Assembly: GCA_017417315.1 (NCBI GenBank)
Contig: JAFPZK010000042.1
Span: forward strand, 45,503 to 109,502
Length of the DNA: 64,000 nucleotides
From: Bacteroidales bacterium
Lineage (GTDB): Bacteria > Bacteroidota > Bacteroidia > Bacteroidales > UBA3824
Reading direction: 5' to 3'
Each line of letters begins with the position of its first letter. Within the stretch, counting starts at the first letter, position 1. Under the pieces are notes generated by a model. The model saw only the letters and a program-made list of their open reading frames with translations. It had not been told where the DNA came from and searched no databases. The translations under genes were made by a program, and so were the position numbers. Below are positions 58,716 through 64,000 of the stretch, piece by piece.

Positions 58716-60503
58716 ATGACCGACAAAAAAGAGTTAAAAGATTTTTATGCCCGCAGGGCATTTTTATACAATGAGAAGTATGAAATGTTTCGCAAAAAGG
58801 AACGTAACACAAACATTTTCAGAGGGTTATCATTTTTTTTAGGGACAATACTCGCGATTGTTTTTACAAATTTTTCTTTTTGGTTGATGACAGCGGTGAT
58901 TATTGTTTCGGTGGTTTGTTTTTTGATTTTCGTACAGAAAAACTTCCGATTCCGAGAAGAAAAAGAGTTTAATTTTTTTCTCAAACAAATAAACGAAAAC
59001 GAGTTAAAAGCCTTGGACAACGATAATTCCGCGTTTGACGGCGGCGGAAAATTTTTGGACAAAAAGCATAATTACAGTTTTGATTTGGACATTTTTGGCG
59101 ACAAGTCCATTTTTCAAAAAGTTAACCGAACTATAACAAAAGGCGGTTACGAACTTCTTGCAAACGGTTTTATGAACCCCGAAAAAAACATCTCTAAAAT
59201 TCTTGAAATTCAGCAAAATACATTGCTTTTTGAAAACGAAACAGAAGCACGCCAAAAATTTATTGCAACGGGCAGACTGTTTAACGGCGAAATTTCACAA
59301 GAAAACATCAAAAACCTTTCAAAAGCCGAGTATTTTTTCTCAAAAAACAATTTGTGGAAAATCATTGCTGCGGTGTTGATTGTTAGCACCGTAACGACAA
59401 TTTTACTTGCCTCATACGATTTTATAAATCCGTTTGTTCCGCTGTTTTTGTTTTTGGTTCAGCAGTTTATTATCATGTTTAACGCAAAGAAAACCAAGAC
59501 GTTAAGCGACAAAATAGAAAAGAATACAAAAGCCTTCCAAAAATACCGTAGTCTTTTCAACATCGTTGAAAACATGGAAAACTGTCCCGAAAAATTTTCC
59601 GCGCTGATAAAAACGAAAACAATTTCAAAAGCGTTGAGCGAACTTGCCGTAATTTCCGAGCGTTACGAGCAGCGGCATAATTTTATGTTTGCAATTTTCG
59701 GACAGGGTATATTCCTTTATGACGTTTTGATAAACCTCAGATTTGAAAATTGGGAAAGAAAATTTTGCGGCGAAATCGAAAACTGGTTTTCTGTTATCGC
59801 GGAATACGATTTTCTGTTCAGTTTGGCAACGTTAAAATTCAACAATCCGTCGTGGTGTTTTCCGATACCGAAAGAAGAAAAATTCATTCTCAACGCTCAA
59901 AACGCCGGACACCCGCTCATCAAGGACGAGCAATGCGTTAGAAACGACATAAAATTTTCTGACAGAAATTTTCTCATAATCTTAACCGGCGCAAATATGG
60001 CTGGCAAAAGCACCTATCTTAGAACTATCGGTACAAACCTGATTTTAAGTCAGTTAGGAGCAGTTGTCTGCGCTGAAAGTTTTGAATTTTCGCCCGTAGA
60101 ACTTTATACAAGTATCCGCACGAGCGATTCCGTACAAGACAATCAATCGTATTTTTTTGCGGAATTAAAACGGCTCGAACAGATTATCAAACGCCTCGAA
60201 AACGGCGAAACGCTTTTTATAATTGTTGACGAAATGCTGCGCGGCACAAATTCAAAAGACAAGCACGACGGCAGCGAAAAATTCGTCAAAAAACTCTTAA
60301 ATTATTCTTGTTACGGAATTTTTGCAACCCATGACATTGACATCGGAAATATTAAAAACGATTTTCCGCAAAATGTTGATACAAAATGCTTTGAGATTTC
60401 GTTCAGGGACGAAGAACTTGTTTTTGACTACAAACTCAAAGACGGCATTTCACAAAATCTCAACGCATCGTATCTGATGAAAAAAATGGGAATTATCGAC
60501 TAA
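58716..60503 (+). CDS. membrane-anchored MutS-family ATPase
   Basis: 595 residues. Two hydrophobic segments near the N terminus (about 34-75) and two in the middle (about 215-255), then a MutS-type ATPase domain: Walker A LTGANMAGKSTYLRTIG (about 425), the DNQSYFFAELKRL segment, Walker B LFIIVDEMLRGTNSKDK, and the ATHD histidine. MutS mismatch-recognition domains are absent, so it is not the classical repair protein; such MutS-related membrane proteins are common in Bacteroidetes and uncharacterised. The stop overlaps the stop of the convergent ankyrin gene by four bases. Confidence 0.88.
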   Translation: MTDKKELKDFYARRAFLYNEKYEMFRKKERNTNIFRGLSFFLGTILAIVFTNFSFWLMTAVIIVSVVCFLIFVQKNFRFREEKEFNFFLKQINENELKALDNDNSAFDGGGKFLDKKHNYSFDLDIFGDKSIFQKVNRTITKGGYELLANGFMNPEKNISKILEIQQNTLLFENETEARQKFIATGRLFNGEISQENIKNLSKAEYFFSKNNLWKIIAAVLIVSTVTTILLASYDFINPFVPLFLFLVQQFIIMFNAKKTKTLSDKIEKNTKAFQKYRSLFNIVENMENCPEKFSALIKTKTISKALSELAVISERYEQRHNFMFAIFGQGIFLYDVLINLRFENWERKFCGEIENWFSVIAEYDFLFSLATLKFNNPSWCFPIPKEEKFILNAQNAGHPLIKDEQCVRNDIKFSDRNFLIILTGANMAGKSTYLRTIGTNLILSQLGAVVCAESFEFSPVELYTSIRTSDSVQDNQSYFFAELKRLEQIIKRLENGETLFIIVDEMLRGTNSKDKHDGSEKFVKKLLNYSCYGIFATHDIDIGNIKNDFPQNVDTKCFEISFRDEELVFDYKLKDGISQNLNASYLMKKMGIID

Positions 60504-61855
60504 AAATCGAAATTCCCGTAACCTTTCAGTCTCCTCGAAAAATAAAAATCTATTCCGAAACGGAATACATTTTTCGGGGCTTGTATCGAATTTTCATAAC
60601 CGTAATATTTATAACCGGCTGACAGACCGATAAATTTCAGGCGCGAATACAGTCCGAGGGACGGCGAATGAAACGTTTCGTTTTCGGGTTTAAACTCCAC
60701 CGAGCCGTCATATTTGCCTGAACAAAACGAAAACTGATAACCGAGATACGCACCTAAATCAACCTTGTCAGTATTATAAAACGAAAATCGTTTTTCCAAA
60801 CCGATATGCAAAAATGTCAACTTTTCGCGCAGTTGATAATAATAATTGTCCGAAATCTTTTTCAAGCGGCACATATAAGAGGGTCTAAAAGTCGTCCCGA
60901 TATAAAAAGCGGTTTTTGTATTGCTTTCATGCAGCCCTGCCTGAAAACCCATACGCGCCTCGTGTTTGGAAAACTCATTAATTTCAGAAAGAGAAAAACG
61001 CCTGAAAATCAGCGGTTTATTACTTTTTACGCCGAGTTTTTTCAACTCTTTTTTCGTCGCAGAATTTTCCGCAAAAACGCTGACATCTTTCAACGAATAG
61101 CCGTATTTTTCTTCCGCTCTATTAATGTCGATACCGAGATTTTTTATGTATTCCAACGTTTCAGCATCGGAATAAGCAGCAACGTAAACGCCCGGATTAC
61201 AGAGTTTTTTGTCAGCACCCGCTCCGGCAAGAATTTTTGCGGCTTCCACATTTCCCCGGCTAAGGGCAACCGACAACGCCGTATGTTCCTGACAAATTTT
61301 GTTGACATCAGCTTTGTTTTTCAAAAGCAGATTTACCGCCGCCGTATCGCCGTAATAAGCCGCAATTTGAAGCGGCGTAGAATTTTCGGAGGCTCTGTCA
61401 GGATTAGCACCGTGAAAAAGAAGCACCTCGGCACACTCCAAATATCCGAATTTAACTGCTTGATACAAAGCAGTTTGCTGATTACCATCAAGAAAATTAA
61501 CGTCAGTTTGCGAATACAACAAAAGCAAATCCGCAACCTTCGGCGAATTTTTCAAAACCGCCGTATGAAGCGCGGGCGGCTCGTTGTCGTAAAGCGGATT
61601 CAAGTCGGCGTTAGCACCCGCCTCCATCAACATCTTTATTATAGGAATGTTAAGGTTGTCAACGGCATACATCAAAGCCGTATAACCGTTTGAATCAAAA
61701 GCGTTTACATCTGAGTTGCGGTTCAAATAATGCTTTACGTCTTCGGCATTGTTGTCCTGAACCGCCTTTATCAAAGGAAATTCCTGAGAAAAACCCGTAA
61801 CGGCAAACAACATAAACGCCGTTAAAAGTTTATAAAATTTCAAATTTATCTGCAT
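60500..61855 (-). CDS. ankyrin-repeat protein with C-terminal outer-membrane-like barrel
   Basis: 451 residues. Signal peptide MQINLKFYKLLTAFMLFAVTGFSQ. At least five ankyrin repeats (about 30-215), e.g. NGYTALMYAVDNLNIPIIKM, TALYQAVKFGYLECAEVLLF, STPLQIAAYYGDTAAVNLLL, HTALSVALSRGNVEAAKIL. From about 285 the sequence alternates like a barrel (MGFQAGLHESNTKTAFYIG, LGAYLGYQFSF, LSAGYKYYGYEN) and ends GIDFYFSRRL. Ankyrin repeats would thus lie in the periplasm with a barrel anchor. Its start lies 26 bases inside the end of the nitrilase gene, so it is translationally linked. Confidence 0.78.
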   Translation of the reverse strand: MQINLKFYKLLTAFMLFAVTGFSQEFPLIKAVQDNNAEDVKHYLNRNSDVNAFDSNGYTALMYAVDNLNIPIIKMLMEAGANADLNPLYDNEPPALHTAVLKNSPKVADLLLLYSQTDVNFLDGNQQTALYQAVKFGYLECAEVLLFHGANPDRASENSTPLQIAAYYGDTAAVNLLLKNKADVNKICQEHTALSVALSRGNVEAAKILAGAGADKKLCNPGVYVAAYSDAETLEYIKNLGIDINRAEEKYGYSLKDVSVFAENSATKKELKKLGVKSNKPLIFRRFSLSEINEFSKHEARMGFQAGLHESNTKTAFYIGTTFRPSYMCRLKKISDNYYYQLREKLTFLHIGLEKRFSFYNTDKVDLGAYLGYQFSFCSGKYDGSVEFKPENETFHSPSLGLYSRLKFIGLSAGYKYYGYENSIQAPKNVFRFGIDFYFSRRLKGYGNFDF

Positions 61856-62561
61856 CTGAAAGATATTTTTTCCGTTCGCGGTAACTGTTCAATTTTTCTA
61901 AATCCAATTCAAAAAATGCGATATTTTCGGTTTCGGGAATGTTCAAAAGCGGTTTTCCGTCGGCAAAAAACACGTCTGATGAGCCCAAACCGTTGCAGTT
62001 GACAGAATAAGCAACGTTTTCCAAAGCGCGTGAGGAAAGCAATAAGTCTTTGTCGAACAGCCTTACTAACGGCCACTGCGAAACGCACAGTAACACATCG
62101 TAAGTATCAGCGTTTTGACGACACCAAACAGGAAATCTTAAATCATAACATACTGCTACTCTGAATATTATACCGTCGATTTTGAATTGCAGAGGCTTTT
62201 CGCCCGGTTTACAATATTTGGTCTCGAAATCTCCGAACAGATGGCGTTTTTCCGTAAAAAACTCTTCGCCGTCTTTGGTTACGACAGCAAAACGGTTGAC
62301 GAATTTGCCGTTTTCTTTTTTTACGTAAAAACTTCCGCAAACCGAAATTTCGTGCTTTTCTGACAACTGATGAAAAAAAATCAGGTTTTCCATCGAAGGG
62401 AATTTTGTATTAGCCTTGTTGACATTCCAACCCGTGTCAAACGCTTCGGGCAAAATCCAAAAATCGCCTTTTTTAGCATATTTGTTAACCTCTTCCAAAA
62501 TTTCGGAATAAGTTATTTTTCCGTTTTCACGGTCTGAAGATTCTAATAAAACTATACGCAT
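61830..62561 (-). CDS. nitrilase-family amidohydrolase (omega-amidase-like)
   Basis: 243 residues from the ATG at 62561. The Glu-Lys-Cys triad is visible: WILPEAFDTGW, FFTEKRHLFGDFE, and RVAVCYDLRFPVW. Short length and these motifs match the YafV/Nit2 omega-amidase group, which deaminates alpha-ketoglutaramate-type compounds as metabolite repair. Downstream it overlaps the ankyrin gene; upstream it follows the Rpn-type gene by 25 bases. Confidence 0.9.
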   Translation of the reverse strand: MRIVLLESSDRENGKITYSEILEEVNKYAKKGDFWILPEAFDTGWNVNKANTKFPSMENLIFFHQLSEKHEISVCGSFYVKKENGKFVNRFAVVTKDGEEFFTEKRHLFGDFETKYCKPGEKPLQFKIDGIIFRVAVCYDLRFPVWCRQNADTYDVLLCVSQWPLVRLFDKDLLLSSRALENVAYSVNCNGLGSSDVFFADGKPLLNIPETENIAFFELDLEKLNSYRERKKYLSDADKFEIL

Positions 62562-62586
62562 AACATTATTTTTTGTTAAAAAATGT

Positions 62587-63531
62587 TTACAATTTTTCAA
62601 TCTCTTCTTTGGTTAAGCCGGTGTATCGAATGATTTTTTCAAGCGGTTCGTTGTCAACTTTCATTATTCGAGCCATATCAATTTTTGCCAGTTTTTCACC
62701 TTTTTCTATACCGAGTTTTTCACCTTCTTTTTTGCCCTTATCAAAACCTTTTGTTTCTGCATCGTTCATGGCATTGGTTATATCCCACAACGAATGTAAA
62801 CTTTCCTCGTATTCGGTGTATTCTTCCGGCGTAAACATCGCGATTTCCGCTTCTCTGAAAACACGCTCAAAAATGCGTTCTTGCAATTCTCGCGGTCGCT
62901 CTAACAATTTTGACAAGTTTTTTAGCACGAACAGCCATTTGTCGTACATCGTAACAAGTTCGGCTTCCGTTTTCTGAAATTTCGGCATTTCAAGATAAAA
63001 ATATGCCAACTTATCATAAAAAACTCTGCCCGTATTTTTGTCTGTCAAAACAACAATATGAAACAAATCATCGTCAGAAAATTCATTAACAATTTTCATT
63101 TTACCGGTGTCTTCATCTTTTTTTTCGTCCTTAAAAACGAAATTCAAGATTCCGACAGTGTAAATACTTTGAAGTTCGTAATTCCATGTTTCTGCCTTTG
63201 TGTCTTTTTTCGCCATTTCACGAATCGGAAATGATGAATAATAAACACTGCGGTCTTTAAAAAACTGTTGAAAAACATTCTGCATTTCAACAATAAAACG
63301 GCTGCCGTTTTTAGTCGTACAGTAAACGTCAAAAATTGCGCGACGTTCTGAGGCTGAACGTCCGAGTTTTTCGGCGTTAAGATATGTTATATCAGTTATT
63401 TCATCGGTTACGATGTCTTTGCTTTGTTCAAACAAGGCATTCAAAAAACTTATTAACAGGTCTTTATTTAACTCTGTTCCGAAAAGTTTTTTGAAACCGA
63501 AGTCAGTATATGGATTTATATATTTCGACAT
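62587..63531 (-). CDS. Rpn-family PD-(D/E)XK nuclease/putative transposase
   Basis: 314 residues. MSKYINPYTDFGFKKLFGTE is the diagnostic start of the Rpn / PDDEXK_2 family; the active-site core is AIFDVYCTTKNGSRFIVEMQ (Asp then ExQ). A C-terminal charged tail of GEKLGIEKGEK type ends KEEIEKL. Characterised Rpn proteins are DNA endonucleases that promote RecA-independent recombination; many copies occur per genome in Bacteroidetes. Promoter upstream. Confidence 0.9.
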   Translation of the reverse strand: MSKYINPYTDFGFKKLFGTELNKDLLISFLNALFEQSKDIVTDEITDITYLNAEKLGRSASERRAIFDVYCTTKNGSRFIVEMQNVFQQFFKDRSVYYSSFPIREMAKKDTKAETWNYELQSIYTVGILNFVFKDEKKDEDTGKMKIVNEFSDDDLFHIVVLTDKNTGRVFYDKLAYFYLEMPKFQKTEAELVTMYDKWLFVLKNLSKLLERPRELQERIFERVFREAEIAMFTPEEYTEYEESLHSLWDITNAMNDAETKGFDKGKKEGEKLGIEKGEKLAKIDMARIMKVDNEPLEKIIRYTGLTKEEIEKL

Positions 63532-63558
63532 AGTTTTCTAAAAATTAAAGTTTTGGCG

Positions 63559-63566
63559 CAAAAATA
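63559..63566 (-). promoter_or_regulatory. -7 promoter element for the Rpn-type gene
   Basis: Minus strand TATTTTTG (TAnnTTTG), 27 bases before the ATG at 63531. Confidence 0.62.
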
Positions 63567-63591
63567 ATGAATTTTATTAAATTCCCAATGC

Positions 63592-64000
63592 TTACAATTT
63601 TAAAATTTCTTCTTTGGTTAAGCCGGTAACTAATGCGATATAATCAATATCATCACCGTGTTGTTTCATTGCACGGGCAATAGTAAAGGCTTTTTGTTTT
63701 TCGCCTTTTTCAATGCCGATTTTTTCGCCTTTTTTAAGACCAATTTTCTCACCTTTTTCTATGCCGATTTTTTCGCCTTCTGTGCGACCCTCTTCGCGAC
63801 CTTCTTCTTTACCCTCTGAAAAACCAAACCGATATTTTCTGTCCATAACATTTTTCAATACAACTTCTTGGTCTATCTGATGGATATACCTATCTTGTTC
63901 AGGGATAGACATCGCTCTGAACTCCGCAAGTTCGCTAAGATACACAAAATCCGAATCTTTCTCCTTAAATGCCAAGTCTTCCATAGTGTCCATATTTGCA
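63592..64000 (-). CDS. second Rpn-family nuclease/transposase, C-terminal part only (cut by window end)
   Basis: The frame runs to the window edge; the ATG at 63993 is probably internal (relatives read ...MDTMEDLAFKEKD within a longer protein). Visible are YLSELAEFRAMSIPEQDRYI and a charged repeat tail (EGRTEGEKIGIEKGEK...), ending GLTKEEILKL like the neighbouring Rpn gene's GLTKEEIEKL. The nuclease domain must lie outside the window. Confidence 0.8.
   Translation of the reverse strand, partial: ANMDTMEDLAFKEKDSDFVYLSELAEFRAMSIPEQDRYIHQIDQEVVLKNVMDRKYRFGFSEGKEEGREEGRTEGEKIGIEKGEKIGLKKGEKIGIEKGEKQKAFTIARAMKQHGDDIDYIALVTGLTKEEILKL
63699..63778 (-). repeat. 24-bp tandem repeat coding for GEKIGIEK units
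   Basis: About three imperfect units of 24 bases (GEKIGIEK, GEKIGLKK, GEKIGIEK, then GEK) in the tail of the Rpn-type gene; likely a coiled coil and prone to copy-number change. Confidence 0.8.

Noticed and set aside
60806..61693. 295-residue plus-strand frame rich in Arg, Phe and Ile
   Set aside because: Antisense shadow of the ankyrin gene, which has clear repeats and a signal peptide; composition is not protein-like.
62703..62770. A separate small gene from the GEK-rich stretch
   Set aside because: It is the charged C-terminal tail of the Rpn-type protein in frame.

Overview
The window is a piece of a Bacteroidota (Bacteroidetes) chromosome, most likely Bacteroidales. The sequence evidence is: a type IX secretion (T9SS) C-terminal sorting tail on a giant surface protein, a PorV/PorQ-like barrel, many lipoproteins and outer-membrane barrels, GH43 surface glycosidases, meso-diaminopimelate dehydrogenase (ddh), and above all the Bacteroidetes promoter signature TAnnTTTG (-7), often with TTTG about 19-21 bases upstream (-33), directly in front of roughly 25 genes. 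Several reading frames that could begin at a TTG lying inside this -7 box must really begin at a downstream ATG; starts are corrected accordingly. I cannot name a genus.

Layout. 1-5.6 kb: a T9SS-exported YDG-repeat protein translationally coupled to an OmpA-type outer-membrane protein. 5.6-10.2 kb: rlmN with a double thioredoxin-fold protein, a SPOR-domain protein, a membrane metallophosphoesterase. 10.2-13.9 kb: a four-gene operon (nucleotidyltransferase, radical SAM/SPASM enzyme, a small protein with a Ser/Tyr/Gly then poly-Asn tail, YqgE/AlgH), the best candidate for an undescribed peptide-modification system. 13.9-20.6 kb: class IV aminotransferase-like protein, rhomboid protease, pyrB-pyrI, a 7TM-HD phosphohydrolase, an acyltransferase and endonuclease III. 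20.6-30.6 kb: six tightly packed minus-strand genes (TIR-like protein, nSTAND NTPase with propeller, SpoIIE-type phosphatase, outer-membrane barrel, two lipoproteins), a coherent cytoplasm-to-surface signalling or conflict module. 30.6-34.9 kb: pssA, a PorV/PorQ-like barrel, flavin reductase, DUF3237, trxB and tRNA-Pro.

34.9-39.6 kb is an accessory, decaying region: a divergent adenylosuccinate-synthetase paralogue, a gutted choloylglycine-hydrolase-like pseudogene, an AAA-ATPase/PD-(D/E)XK protein, an apparent N-terminal stub of a DUF5131-like gene, an 18-bp perfect inverted repeat, and a VWA gene pair. 39.6-48 kb: a MuiA/DUF4139 protein carrying a SusC-like insert, a Ser-Pro-Ser tRNA cluster, small membrane proteins, ddh, a CstA transporter, a carboxylesterase. 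48-52 kb: an internally deleted DUF234-type ATPase pseudogene bracketed by two 50-bp direct copies of a hairpin repeat, next to a single-chain MmeI-like restriction-modification enzyme. 52-55.7 kb: two GH43 lipoproteins behind four phased GGTGGA repeats. 55.7-64 kb: a chemoreceptor, a putative zinc aminopeptidase, a membrane-anchored MutS-family ATPase, an ankyrin/barrel protein, an omega-amidase-like nitrilase and two Rpn-type PD-(D/E)XK nuclease/transposase genes, the last cut by the window edge.

No CRISPR array, rRNA, integrase or complete insertion sequence was recognised.
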